This document shows, one piece after another, positions 39,844 through 52,100 of a stretch of 64,000 nt of DNA; position 1 is the stretch's first letter; the number at the start of each line of letters is the position of its first letter. The position numbers and the translations under genes are program-made. Under the pieces are notes generated by a model. That model was given only the letters and a program-made list of their open reading frames with translations. It ran no database searches and had not been told where the DNA came from. Origin of the DNA: Pseudogymnoascus destructans (Eukaryota > Ascomycota > Leotiomycetes > Thelebolales > Thelebolaceae); the NCBI RefSeq assembly GCF_001641265.1, contig NW_020167531.1, forward strand, positions 372,001 through 436,000. The letters run 5' to 3'.

Positions 39844-42397
39844 GATTGGTTTTTTTGATAAAGAGTGATTTGAAAAGTTGGTGTTGATGCGGAGGGCTTT
39901 GGGGAAGACGTTGGGTCTGGGAGAGATGCGTCTGAGAAAGAGTGATGAAGGCACCGTGTTGATTTTATGTCGTTATAGTGATCGTGGGTAAATAGCCAAC
40001 TTTTTTTGGGGTCTTTTGGAGAACGAGGGATATCGAATCAATCGATAAAGAGCGTGTTTATGCTATCGAAGCAATTCAAGTCGTGTTGTAAAGAAAGTCT
40101 GAGAAAAACCAAGACGAAAATATGAGACACAAGAAGAGACCGTTGTAAGGAGACCGACCCAAAAACAAGACCCGAAAAGGAAATCGTAAGAATCGACTGA
40201 AGACTGAAAGAAGATTGACAATGAAAGAAGCTGCTGATCCAAAAACTCACTTTCTCTGGGAACTCTCCAACTCTTATACCCACCTCACCAGACCGCGATG
40301 TCGATCCAGACCGTACAAATATAGATGCTCCACTAAGACTTGATTTGTCTAGACTCACCACCTCACCTTCACTTCTCACGCCTCACCTTCTCACGCGCCC
40401 TACCTCACCAAAGGCACTTCTATTAATTCCTGACACGCCCCTGTTCTGACAGCCGCCGAGCCAGCCAATCAGCGCCCCGTACCCGAGTGTCAGGGGGTGT
40501 CGGGGATGCGCTTGGGGCGGCGTCTCGCAAGCGGCCGCCGCACCCCTGGCAACCACTCACACCGCACCATTGCTCTGGCCGGCACTGGTAAGAAACCCGC
40601 GGCTTGTTTGAGCGATGACCTCTTGGCGACCGCTGGTAATTTTATCGTGGATAGGATTGTACTGGGTCGCGATAGGCGCGCGGGCGGGTCGCTCGTATTA
40701 TGCGCGATAAGGCCAGGCTGTCTGTGATTCGACCACGGGGATTGCTGACACGCGGAGGGGGATAGTCTGGACCGTGGGGAGGTCTGGTCATACTACCTCT
40801 CACCACCTTGGAGGCGCAGCAGCGTCTCCAACCCCAATCACAACCCTCACCCTTCCCCAAGACAAGCCAGCACCAAAACCAAGGAGCCTCATCCCCGCCC
40901 AGCGCCATCATGAAACCCGTAGCCGCCCCCAAACCCCCAAACCACCCCCCTCCACCAAATCCTACGCACAACTGAATCCCCACCACCCTGAGTCAAGACA
41001 GCTCCCCACTCCTCTGCGCCACCACCCGGGATCTCCCCGCCAGACCTCCCCGCCAGATTTATTAGCTGGGTTTGAGCCATCTGCAATGGTGGTGAGAGCA
41101 GCCGGAGTGAGAGCCAAACAGGCCCGTCAGTGACTAGGCCTTGCATTTACGGAATTGTTGATTCATGTGTCCCCACACTGTAAAATACGACCAGTCGCGC
41201 AAATGCTACATCGGGGGTGATCCAGTATAGCTTTATAGACAGAGAGAGATGGAGTGGGCGACTGCTCTGGCAAAGCTATGCCAACCTGACTTCGTGATAA
41301 CCGTCTAAAGATGTGTCATATGTGGTAAATAAACAACAGCGAAGCACGGATAATGTTAGCTGCCCGGACACACTGAAGCTTCCGCCGAAGCTCATATGGG
41401 CGATACTCTGCCTAGACAGGCCGAATCTCAAAATCTTATAGAGGCATTATAGGTGAGAAAGGGAGAGGGTGGTGAGAGAGAGAAACGTTGGTGAGAAAAG
41501 AGGAGTGGTAGTAAGAAAATAAAGTGTGGAAGCCGGTGCTGTCCTTCAAGAACTTCGGGTTCGCCGGGGACGGAGGCTGAAGAACGTCGAGGCGGAAGTC
41601 CAGTCCCATGGCGCTGTGGCAACCGCCTCTGGTGGTGATGCTGGGTGAATGGACTGGGTGAATGGACAGTCAATATATATCGTAGGGGTGAGGACGGGAA
41701 TGGGGTTGGAGGTTGAGAATCGATGTTTGGTGCATGTCAGCAAGAAAAAGGGGGTTGGATTTGGAGATAATGGCAACTCCATAGTTTCAATTTCAACAAT
41801 AGAATTAGCCACCACATCGTATCTCACGGGCTCATCGAGAGGAGCTTCTGCTGCCTCTACTAGAGTTGGTCGAGGAGCCTGTGAGGAATTTGGCATGTCG
41901 CTGTTACCAACATCTTACTGCCGTGGTCAACTTATCTTTTCTGGCACGGTCGATATCCACCGCCCAAAGCTGTGTGTGAGCCGTCCAGTGTGCCTCGTAT
42001 GCTATGGGAAAAATGTGGGATGCTTCAAAGCCACTCCAATTATGTCTGTGTCTTGGTACTGCTTCTTGCCTAATTACTACACATTGTTGGCGAGTTTCAT
42101 TTCGAAATGCTTAAGTCGGCTTCCAGGACCATGAGATATGATGCGTAGCAAAGGAGATTCGTTGCTCAAATGTGAAACAGCATAGAGCTTTGTGTCGGAA
42201 ACTGCACGACTGTAAACCGAGAGGTAGATATAGACACGTAATCAAAGGTTCAAGTAGAGCGTAAAACTGTAATCTTCATACTATAGTATAGTTTGACAAT
42301 AGTCCGCGCTCAAGGCATATCCACGCCAAACATTAGAACAAAAAAGGAACATAAAAGGTATCATATCCACACTAGAACACCACCAAGGCTCCCCCAT
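39844..42397. other. 2.5-kb region without a supported gene
   Basis: I find no recognisable product. The left part (39844-40400) is likely the promoter of the MARVEL-like gene. 40430-41130 is GC-rich. A minus-strand frame at 41546-41896 (start MPNSSQAPRPTLVEAAEA, 116 codons) has a normal start context but no known domain; it could be a small hypothetical gene, at low confidence. The rest is featureless. Confidence 0.35.
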
Positions 42398-43465
42398 CTA
42401 AACACCCGCAACCTTCGGACCAACATCCAAACTCCAATCAATCACCGCCTCCTCCCCATGATTCCCCCTCAACCACTCATTCGTCTTCCTAAAATGCCCA
42501 CACTCAAAAAACCCCCTATGCGCACTCAACGGACTCGGATGCACCCCCACCAACACACAATGCTTCTTCCGATCCACCTTCGCGACCCTCTTCCCCGCCG
42601 CCGCCCCCCATGCAATAAACACCGCGCCCCTTCCCCTCCTTGCGGCAACCGCATCAATCGCCCGCTGCGTCAACCTCTCCCACCCCTTCCCGGAGTGGCT
42701 GTTAGCGTCGTGCGCGCGCACCGTGAGGCAGGTGTTGAGGAGGAGGACGCCGCGGTCGGCCCAGGGGGTCAGGAGACCGCCGTTGTTGGGAGGGGGTTGG
42801 AAATCGGGGTAGTCGATTTTGAGGGCTTTGTACATGTTTTTTAGGGAGGGGGGGGCGGGGGTGGGGGGGCGCACGGAGAAGCACATCCCGTGGGCTTGGT
42901 TGTGGTTGTGGTAGGGGTCTTGGCCGATGATGACGGCTTTGACGGCGTGGAAGGGGGTGTGGCGGGACCTGGAGGGGATTGTTAGTTATGCCACGTTCAC
43001 GATAGGGTTGACAGAGGAGAGAGTTGAGGAAGTGTCGTACCAGGAATACACGTCCTCTGCGGGCGGAAAGATCTGCTTCTTGGCCATATGCTCCTGCACC
43101 AGGAACCTCTTCAGTGCAAGAAACTCCTTGGTCAACAGCTCGTCCTTCAGCACCGCGAACCAACTTTCATCCAGCGTCGCAATCTCCAACGCCAAGAGCT
43201 CCTTCTGCTCCGCCGTGAGCTTCTCAGCCCATTTCTTCTTGTCAAACTTGGGCCTCGAGGACTTGACCTCTTCTTGAACAATAGTCCCTACCACAGTCTC
43301 CGTAGTCTCGCCATCCGCCGACTTCGCAGCAACCTTAGTAGTCGTCAAGATCGTCTTGGCAGCAGCTACCTTGGGCGGCCCAAAAAAAGACGTAATGCTG
43401 CCATTCGCCTTGACCTTTTTGGCATCTGCCAGAGCGGCATCTGCGGCTTTTCGTTTGAGAGACAT
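42398..43465 (-). CDS. UNG1: uracil-DNA glycosylase, family 1
   Basis: Two exons, 43465-43041 and 42968-42398; the 72-nt intron (GTACGA...TCCAG) falls inside a Trp codon and joins cleanly; 331 aa. It removes uracil from DNA as the first step of base excision repair. The water-activating loop VIIGQDPYH and the C-terminal loop HPSPLSAHRGFF are both intact, as are LLLNTCLTVR and the GHFRKTNEWL stretch. The N-terminus has KRK basic clusters and SITSFFGPPK, which resembles the PCNA-binding box of nuclear UNG forms. Exon 1 carries the N-terminal helices (WAEKL, FLALKRFL) and exon 2 the catalytic centre, so neither frame alone is a full enzyme. Confidence 0.96.
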
Positions 43466-44334
43466 GGCAATTGACCGCTGAAATACTAGGAGGAAAGACA
43501 CTTTGAAAACTGGGGAGGAAAATGGGAGGTATGGCTATGGTTATGTGCATTTTACTCTTGTGGTCAGCCGCACGCCACATTCGCGTGTGGAGATTGGGAG
43601 ACGCGATCTTTCTGGTGTTCCTTCGCGTCGTCACGCGTTCAATTTAGGCATCACTCTCCCCTGACACCCTGGAGCGCCGGACTTGTTAAGTTTCCAAGTA
43701 TTATCGTAGCTGCATATCGGACGAGGCTGCATTGATTATGAAAATGCATATTATCTTGTGTACCCAATTGGTCTTTCCTACCGAATTGCCGTTTCCAGCC
43801 GCCTGCCGGATGATTTCATCAGGTAAGGACCTCTGCAGACTCATAGTTCCGGGCATTGAGTTATGGCACAAGCTAAGTACATGAGCTTTCTATAGCGTCG
43901 ATAACTTTGGATATTATGTTATGCCGGATAATAAGATAGCATTTCAAGTCCTGGATGATATCTTCGACGAGACCGCCGCGGAGCTGGCTTTCGAATACTC
44001 CCTGTTCTTCCATCTGTTTCCCATCACAACATTGAAGCAAACATGCAAGCCAAGATGCTGCAGATATGCGTTGCCATGGCTGTGATTAGTTCACCTTCTA
44101 TTGCATCATCTCATCTCAGAGTAGCAGCCGTCTCCAGATGATGTATCTTAAAAGCTTCAGTGGATCAAAGTGGATGCCAAACTTGTTGAAAGTGGATATA
44201 TAGATTTACAAGAACGAGTAGTGTGAAGAATAACTCTTGGTTAAATATCCTGGCCACGTTCAAAGAGTAAGTCTCACCTGCCTAGCCTTGTCATTATCGA
44301 AGCCATTTCCGTCACATAAACTATCAATAACATG
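43466..44334. other. UNG1 upstream region
   Basis: About 870 bp holding the UNG1 promoter at its left end. The remainder is AT-rich with no gene or repeat that I can recognise. Confidence 0.35.
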
Positions 44335-45425
44335 CATAGAATCCTTGATTCCAGGATCGTCACGTTCTTCGTCGGCCAGCGGGTCGATGGCAAATCCAGC
44401 GAGTTCCGCCTCCACGAAGAAGCCATAGCCCAACTTTCCCAACCACTCGTGCCATAGTGCAACCACTTCGTGCCATAGTGAACAAAGGCTTCGTGGGTGA
44501 ACCTGAAGTATGGCCCGACGTGAGCAAAAGGACGTTTGAGCGGCTCGTCCAGTTTGCGTATACCGAGGATTCCCAAGCCACTGAGACGTCATGAGCTGTG
44601 GATAAGCAAGAGGCTGTGAACGACGAGATCTTGTCGGACACTTTGAATGGGGATCATGCCGTCGAGGAAAGGCGATCTCCCACCTCCTGAAGATATACCT
44701 ATGGAAGAGGCCCCTGCCGAGGAACACGTGGAGCAAGTCCTGGAGGAACAGTTGGGGGGGGGGGTTCGGGTACGACCACGCAGCATGCCCCTGAGGAGCC
44801 TACTCCCGCTAAAGACTCCTTTGCACCTGCGCCGGCGGAATACTAGGGTACGGGAAGTGTGCGCTTGAGTTTATTTGCGCGCAAAAAAAAGGCCAGAAAA
44901 GAACGGCTTGCTTTTGCATCTCAAGCTACGGAACTAGAGCCGGAGCCAGCGCCAGAGCCAGAGCCAGAGCCCGTCCCGCCTCCAGTCGACCTCCCCTCCC
45001 TCACCTTCCCCTTACTCCGGCCGCGGGTCAACCATCGCGATGGCTGCGACCCCGGCGAGCATTTTTATGTCAATCGAAACTATTCTAACGTGTTCCTCTG
45101 CCACGCCTCTCTCTCGGCCTTGGCAGATATCCAAGAGATCGAGACGCTGAAGGCGCTCTCGCACAAACTCCACAAAACCCTGTGCGTTTTCGAGATCGAC
45201 AATGTGAATGCGCGAGATGTTATGACCTTGTGAGATACGCATATTCCCGTGAGTTTGAGTTTGGGAAGAGAAGACAAGATGACGGAGCTGAAGAGTTTGG
45301 TGGCTCAGGATGTGGCTACGAACTCGGTGGCTCTGTCTCGCAATGACGGGTTTGTGGAGCTTTTGGGGGAGGGGGGTCAATGTAAAGGATTTTTTCAAGC
45401 TTGTTGTGGAGAGGACGTAATAGTC
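44335..45425 (+). pseudogene. BTB/POZ-domain gene, decayed
   Basis: Plus-strand pieces in several frames read as a fungal BTB/POZ protein: IVTFFVGQRVDGKSSEFRLHEEAIAQ (44347 on), then PEVWPDVSKRTFERLVQFAYTED (about 44500-44570), an acidic EEAPAEEHVEQVLEEQ stretch, a basic LFARKKKARKERLAF and (EPEP)n linker, and SNVFLCHASLSALADIQEIETLKALSHKLHKTLCVFEID (45085-45200), ending near LVAQDVATNSVALSRNDGF and ELLGEGGQ. At least four frame changes and stops break it. One is caused by a 21-bp imperfect duplication near 44432-44472. A 124-codon intact frame (44859-45233) is only a fragment of this gene. Confidence 0.75.
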
Positions 45426-45955
45426 TTGCGATTTACTAAATTCTTTTGCCTATACGAACTGTGCTGGTTTACGACGAGAATACCTACTTTGTTATTGCGA
45501 TTGTGAGGTACACATTTTCTGAGCATAAAGGAGAAGAGCTTAACAAAGTGATTCTGGAACTGAGGATATCCAAAATATAGCTTCAAATCTACTGTCCTTA
45601 CCTCACAACGGAGGATTCACAGAGCCTTTTGCTGAATATGGTCAATTTATCATCGATTTCCGCAAGCTTGTGATGCATGGCCTCTCTCACTAGTTCATCT
45701 CTTGCCGTTATTTTTTTACACAAACGGCCTGTATGCTGACTTTACTTTTTTTTTTTTTTCTTTACTATTGAGTTGAGGTGCGAACGATATGGTATTCTAC
45801 TCATAATACAGTACATCAATCCAAAAAAAAACGCCATCTTGCTATGCATCGCGAAAGCACCATAGGCGCTCCAAATTCGCAACCGGAGACCCTCAAGCCC
45901 CCCTCTAATAAACGCCAATTTGCCCTCTCTCCCCACCTGTCTAAATTATCCCCCA
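45426..45955. other. spacer between BTB pseudogene and MTM1
   Basis: 530 bp, AT-rich, with (T)17 and (A)9 runs. No gene seen. Confidence 0.35.
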
Positions 45956-47388
45956 TCACAACCCACCAACCCGATTCTCCTCCGCCTTCTCATTAAACAC
46001 CCTACTCATCCTCTTCCCCACCTCATAACAACTAATCATAATCGCACACGCCGGCGCGACCTTCATCGTCCTCGCCGCCAACCCCCTCCACAACCCCGGC
46101 GCCCCCTCCTCTCTAAAAATATGCATCAAAAGCCTCGGCATACTCAGCTGCTCCGGCGCTAAAGCACCGCCCGTGGCGCCGACACGGTCTTTGAAAATCT
46201 GCTGCCGCGTCTTGCCCACATCGAAGGGCATGGTGAGGATCGAGGCGACGGCGCCAGAGACCGCGCCGGCGGTGAAACTGTCGGTGAAGGTGTTGGTGTG
46301 GTTTTCTCGACTTTGGGAACGGCTACGTTCGCGACTGCCGGGGCCGTCGCGGTCGAATTCGCGGCCGCGCGCGCGCTCGCGGACGTCGGCTAATTGGCCG
46401 CGAACGGTTTCGTAGCCCCACCAGTAGATACCGGAGAACGGGACATCGCGCCACAGCGTGAGTGTCAAGCCGCGCCAGAGCGAAGAGTAGCCGGAGGTCT
46501 TGGTCATCTCGCGCACGGAATTGAGGGTTTTGGCAAAGTGGCCCCCGCCCCCGGCGATGGCGCCGTGGCTGGCTTGCATGCGCGTCTTGAACATCTCGAT
46601 GGGGGAGACGACGAAGGCTGCTACGACGCGGGCGAATGCGCCGGCGACGAGGGGGGCGTAGGAGTCGTGGAATAGCTGATTGACGGGGCTGGCAGGGGCG
46701 AAGCGCAGCCAGTCGTAGCCGGTGAAGTAGATGATATTCGCTGGGACCGTCATGACGAGTGTAGGCGACAGGCCGCGCCAGAGGGTGGTTATCCCCTCGT
46801 TCCGCGAGATCTTGCGGAAGGCGTCTAGGGTTGAATTGAAAGTGCGCCGCTGCGTCTCTTCCATGGAGCAGTCGATGGCGCCGAGGGAGTTGGCGGGGCG
46901 AAGGGTTCCGATCGAGGGGCCGGCGTAGCAGTATTCGATGGCGTTGCCGGCGAAGAAGACTTCGCGGCAGCAGGCGGTGACGCCGAGGTTGGGGGGGAGC
47001 GCGCCGAGCCCTTCGACGGTCGCGGTTCGGGTGAGGTTTGTGACGGCGGAGTGGAGGGAGAGGTTGGGTTGGGATTGGAGGCGGACGCGGACGACGTCGA
47101 GGGGGGTTACTGGGGGCGATTGTTAGCTATTATCGCAAAACCGGAGAGACGGAGTTAAGACGGAGGTAGCCATTACATACCAATTAATGAAGTGAACAAA
47201 CTACCGGACACTGCGGACAGCATCTTCTGCCTCGTCGTGATCTCAATATCCCCATTCTGATCCCGTCCCGGCACAGGCATGACAGGTGGTCCTAGATACG
47301 GCTCCTCGTCCGTCCTGGCGCCGTGCCTATCGTCGTGAGCGCGGGTGGCAAACTCCTCGTTCCGGCGGCGTCCATCGTGTCCAGACAT
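45956..47388 (-). CDS. MTM1: mitochondrial carrier, Mtm1/SLC25A39-40 type
   Basis: Two exons, 47388-47181 and 47109-45956; 71-nt intron (GTATGT...CCCAG), phase closes within I-V of the first carrier signature; 453 aa. Three carrier repeats with P-x-D/E-x-x-K/R motifs: TPLDVVRVR, SPIEMFKTR, MPFDVGKTR. The relatives are yeast Mtm1 and animal SLC25A39/40, inner-membrane carriers for mitochondrial glutathione import, first linked to manganese loading of Sod2. The family-specific long loop after the first helix contains several cysteines (TACCREVFF, IEYCYAG, AIDCS) followed by EETQRRTFNSTLDAFRKI. A 65-residue polar N-terminus and an Arg/Ser-rich insertion before the third repeat are features of this copy. 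The first repeat exists only when exon 1 is joined. Confidence 0.92.
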
Positions 47389-47884
47389 GCCGGGTTGCAG
47401 TCCGTCAAACAGCTTGAGTAGAACTGCCTAATAGGATCTTAGGACTGCGTGATCCTGCGCATTCTCCAGCGGACGCGGGCTGGGTTCCAACGACGCAGGT
47501 GGTGTTGGTTTGTTGGAGATTTGGGGAGGTTACGCAATTTCGAGTTGGGATGGTGGATAGCGATAGCAGCGGGGATAGCCGGCGGTTAACCAGCTCCGAA
47601 GAATTTTTGGGCGAGGCTGGGTGGTTGGTCGGGGCTTCTACAATACACTGTCTCATATATAATTACTGAAAATGTCGATGCTATAGCACAATTACTCGCA
47701 TTTTGATGATATTTTTGGAAGTTGCATTCGAGATTTTGGTGTTCTGCTTGAACGTTTCGGACAGTGAATATGACGGCTCGGTGATGTGATGATCCAGGCC
47801 CAGTTTAAGAATCATGTACATTTTTTGAAATTAGGACTGACAGTGTCATTGAACAACAGCACAGACAGCGGGACGCCGCGATGT

Positions 47885-47927
47885 GAGTGACGGTGACGGT
47901 GACGGTGACGGTGACGGTGACGGTGAT
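47885..47927 (+). repeat. hexanucleotide repeat (GTGACG)n
   Basis: Seven near-perfect copies of a 6-bp unit. Confidence 0.92.
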
Positions 47928-48531
47928 AGTCCTGTAACTTACCCCTATACGCCCAATATGACGGGATTGAACCGGATAACCCCTTGCTTGTCACTTGGCG
48001 CAGGTCTCGTCACGGCCTCCCACTCAGACAGACAGCGGATGCGGCCGTTGATCCAGACAGGCGGCGGCATAGCATTCCCTCCTCACCGACACGTCCTGCC
48101 CCTACTCCAGCGCCAATATCCATCCCATGGTGTCTCCCGTCCTCACAAGCCGCCGTACGACTTTGGACTGGAGCGGGACGGGGGATGGCGCGCCCAACCA
48201 TACACAGCATACCACGAATACTCCAGACGGACGATGGGGACCACCCGGTTCGATAGCTCTTAGCACACGTTGGCTAGGCTGTACTTGGCCGCATACCGCG
48301 TGCATTGCATTGCCGAACACGTCAAGAATCCTTTTTTTTTTTCGGGGGCTTCCTTTCTTTCGCTGGCGGGGTGATGGGTGGACGTTCTCTGGGGTTGTGT
48401 ACTCTACCACTACTGTATGTACACTATGCACTATCACAGAGTCGCTTCTGGTAGCTTCTTGTACGGAGTAGCTTCTTGTCTTTTTCATAGCTCCTCCTGG
48501 TTGTGATATCAAGAGTATTGCCGCCACTTAC

Positions 48532-48628
48532 AACCCCCCTAACCCCCCTAACCCCCCTAACCCCCCTAACCCCCCTAACCCCCCTAGCCCCCCTAACCCC
48601 CTAACTCCCCTAACCCCCCTAAACCCTT
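48532..48628 (+). repeat. telomere-like array (AACCCCCCT)n
   Basis: About ten units of 9 bp, C-strand like an expanded version of the fungal telomere repeat CCCTAA (TTAGGG), followed by degenerate CTAACTCCCCTAAACCCTTT. Strand asymmetry is complete: all C on the plus strand. Confidence 0.9.
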
Positions 48629-48773
48629 TAGACCTCTAATACCCTAATACCAGGGGTTGTCACCTACCCCCCACCCTCCACTACCCCTCACCGCCTTCCA
48701 CTTCGAGCTAAAATCTAATTTCAAAAGTTGGAGACCTACAAGGCCCCCCCTTCAGCCTTTCACACCCGTAACT

Positions 48774-48839
48774 CCCTTTCCCTCCCTTTCCCTTTCCCTT
48801 TCCCTTTCCCTTTCCCTTTCCCTTTCCCTTTCCCTTTCC
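48774..48839 (+). repeat. polypyrimidine repeat (CCCTTT)n
   Basis: About ten copies of a 6-bp pyrimidine-only unit, some 290 bp before the MSB1 start codon. Likely in the promoter or 5' leader. Confidence 0.92.
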
Positions 48840-49126
48840 TACCATACTGCTACTACCTAACCCTCACTCTTATTATCAATTTATCAACAAGCCTACCTCG
48901 ACTCGAATCTACGAGCCAAATAGCACACAAGGCTGATATACCTCCGCTTATAAGTGGTTTCTCCCTACCGAACAGCGAACACTTACCCGCAACCCATCAA
49001 GGCAGGCTTACTGCCCTCGAAAGAAAGCGATTGATCGACTATGCGACTCTAGCTCCTTGTCCAATACAACACCGCCACATAATCATAACATCAACACACG
49101 GTCCGATCCGATCGATCTCAGAGAAG

Positions 49127-52100
49127 ATGGTCGGTTTCTTCTCGAGGCTGAAGGGCAAGGATGGCCCGACCGCTCTGACCAAGTCGAAGAAGGGACAGCA
49201 GGTGGCGTCGCAGGTCCTGCCCGCGAAGCCCAAATGGTCTGATGCCTGGACGCGCACCAGTGTTGAGGCGGAGGAGGTGCAGGAGCTGTTGAAGGGGTGC
49301 ACGACCGAACTGAAGTCTAGAGGTATGCCCTCAGTTCCATACCGCACAATACAAAACGTCTTGGACGCAGAGTGCGCCGGGGTGTGAAGAGATCATGGAA
49401 TGCTAATCTGGAAACTTTCGCAGCTCTCGATGTCCCGTTTTTCCTACTCCCATTCCGACCCACCTCAGACCCGAGCGCAGCGCGCACCTTCATAAGGAAT
49501 TACTTCGATGGGAAGCAGACTCTTCAGGGCAATGATCTGCTGCAAGAACTGCGCCTGACGGAGCCAATAGTGAGGTTTACTTTCTGTCTGGGCACAACGT
49601 GAACTGACGAATACATAGGTGCTGTGCAGCGTGGTGAAATGGTGCTGGAGCAGATTGGCAGGAGGTGTTGTAACGTGGGATTCGTATGAGATGTTCAGAA
49701 TTGGAGAACTAGGTATTGACAGGCCCCTTCATCGATCAACATGGTCCCCTTACTGACCCTGCGACAGATTCGGAGATGGCTAGAGATTCCTTCACTGCTT
49801 TCATTCCTGTTGGCGCGGATTCAGATGCGCGCTCAAAGATTATATTCGATTTCTTCGATCTGCTAGCTGCTGTTGCGGCGCATGGAAAGAAAAATGGTCT
49901 GGGAGGCCGAAAATTGTCGAGGTTAGCAGGATGGTGGGCGTTTGATCATGGGAATAAAGGGGAGGGCTTCGATGGGGGTTATAAGGGCTGGTCTGCGTAC
50001 GTTCTGACGGATTCTGGTTTATGGTTACCTACTAACATATTACAGCGCGGCTGATGCAACGAGCCATTTGTTCTTCGCATACCTTAGATCGATGTCGCCA
50101 GAGTCAGTTAAGGGCGTCAATGGCATCTCCACTCTGCCTATCTCGCTGCAGAAGTTGGTACATGAGACTGAGTACCCGCCAATGACACCAACCCTCATGC
50201 TGTACAGCACACCAAAGGTCGCCATGATTGTCGAATCAGTGTCGCCAACCCCATTCGCGCTACTCCGTCGCGCAAACAACTTCGTGTACAGAGATGAGGA
50301 TCACGCTCTCCAGGAGTTCTCAAACTACGATGATCCCGTCAAGGCACTATCGGATGAGTGCAGAAGAGTTCTCAGGTCTATTTCGTCCTCCAACCAAACC
50401 CAGGTCTCAAACTCAAAGAACTCCGCCGGGCTCAAGGATGCCTCTTGGTCGAGGTTCGAGGACATTGGATTTTCCGGTGCCTTCGACGAGGCCGAAGAGG
50501 ACCAAGAGGACCAATTTAGCGCGAAGAGGAGAGAAAACGCGCAGAGCCTTCGATCTGCGCCTCACTCAAAGACAATGGATAAGGGCCGACCCACAACCCC
50601 CTCATGGGCGGACTTCCTCTCATCTGGATTTGTGGATGAGAAGATGAACAATCCTACACCTCTTCTCCTCCCACCCGACAAGATCCTCCCACCAATTGAA
50701 ACTTCCAGGGGACGCAGCTCGCAGTCGCACAGACCACGACTGGAATCCGACCGCACGCTGGAGCCCGGAGAGCTTGCAAGCATCACCAAATTCGACCTCG
50801 ACGATTCCTTCTGGTGGGTCTGGATCAGCAGTTTGGCTGGCGAAGAGACCGCCGAGCGCAAAGCGGCATTCGGACGCTGCGCCCTCGTCGAGACCGTCAT
50901 TCCCCACGGAAAATGGCTCGTCATTGAGGAGCAGGTGAAGGGAGCTGCTCCGGCCCCCGAGGCGGGTGCTTATATGGCTGAGAAGAAGAGCCGATTTGGC
51001 TGGACGAAGAGAGGGAAGGGTGTCTCGAGATCGAAATCGATCACTACCAAGACCGAGGACAAGACTACCTTACACTCTCCTTTCGGCACCGCTCAAAGCA
51101 CTGGCAGCAGAACCAACATCGGCCCAGATCAGTATGCACGTATCCAAGCCACGGCCGTTCAACTCCAGCAGAAGCAGCGCCAACAGGCTGCAGAGCAGGA
51201 GACCCAAGCCCGTCGCGGACGCGGAGAATCTGGTTCAGGAGGCCACACGAAGACGAACAGCGTCCTCACCATGCAGCCAGTGATCATGACTGAGCTCAGC
51301 CCCGCCATGAAATGGGCGCGCAAATACGACAAAGACGCCGTCAGAGAGGCATACCTCACCAACGACTCCACCGGAAAGGGTGCCCAAACATACGGCAACG
51401 GCCACCTCAGGCCAGCCAACGGCGCAGCCGCTGAGCGCGACCTCCCCGCCATCCCACCTACCGCAGCAGAGGACATCATCGCCCCCGCCGCGCTCCCACC
51501 CACTCCTCCCAAAGGGAACGCTGCGATGAGCAACCTAGCCGCGGAGAAAGCCGCCGAGGTCGGTCTCCCAGTCGACGCCCACCCCGCCCAGCGTCCACGC
51601 CCCACCACGCCGCCGCTCAAGCGCAACCCAGCGTCGCAGAGCCATCTGATTACCCCCCCAAAGAAAACGCAGCAGCAGAGCCTGGCGCAGTTCCTCGAGA
51701 CGACGGAGACGGGTAATGGCACGGCGGCGAAGAACCCGGAGTCGCCTGACCATAATAAGCTTAAGAAGGCTGGTGGTGGGGGATTCAAGAAGATGTTTGG
51801 AAGGAACAAGAATCGTGATTCGTTCCAGTCTAAGCCGCCCTCTGCGGCGCCTGCCAATGCTGCGGCTGTGGAGAAGGCGCAGGGTCAACTGCAGTCTGGT
51901 GGTGCGACGCTTGGACGCCGCTTCTCCGGCTTCAGGAAGAAGAGCCAGCAAGATGTGTCGTCGTTCGGCAAGCCCGCTGCTTCGTTGACGGCGAGCCAGG
52001 CACCAGCGAGCATCGCGGAGAGCGAAGACAGGACGCCCACCCAACCCCCTGAGATCGGCGCGGCGCAGCATGCGTTTGGGCAAGAACGCTCTTACAACCC

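Larger units (their letters stand above)
47389..49126. other. 1.7-kb repeat-rich region upstream of MSB1
   Basis: Between divergent MTM1 and MSB1 starts. No gene supported. It contains three simple repeats listed separately: (GTGACG)n, a (CCCCCCTAA)n telomere-like array, and (CCCTTT)n close to the MSB1 start. 47950-48500 has frames on both strands with no recognisable product. Confidence 0.4.
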
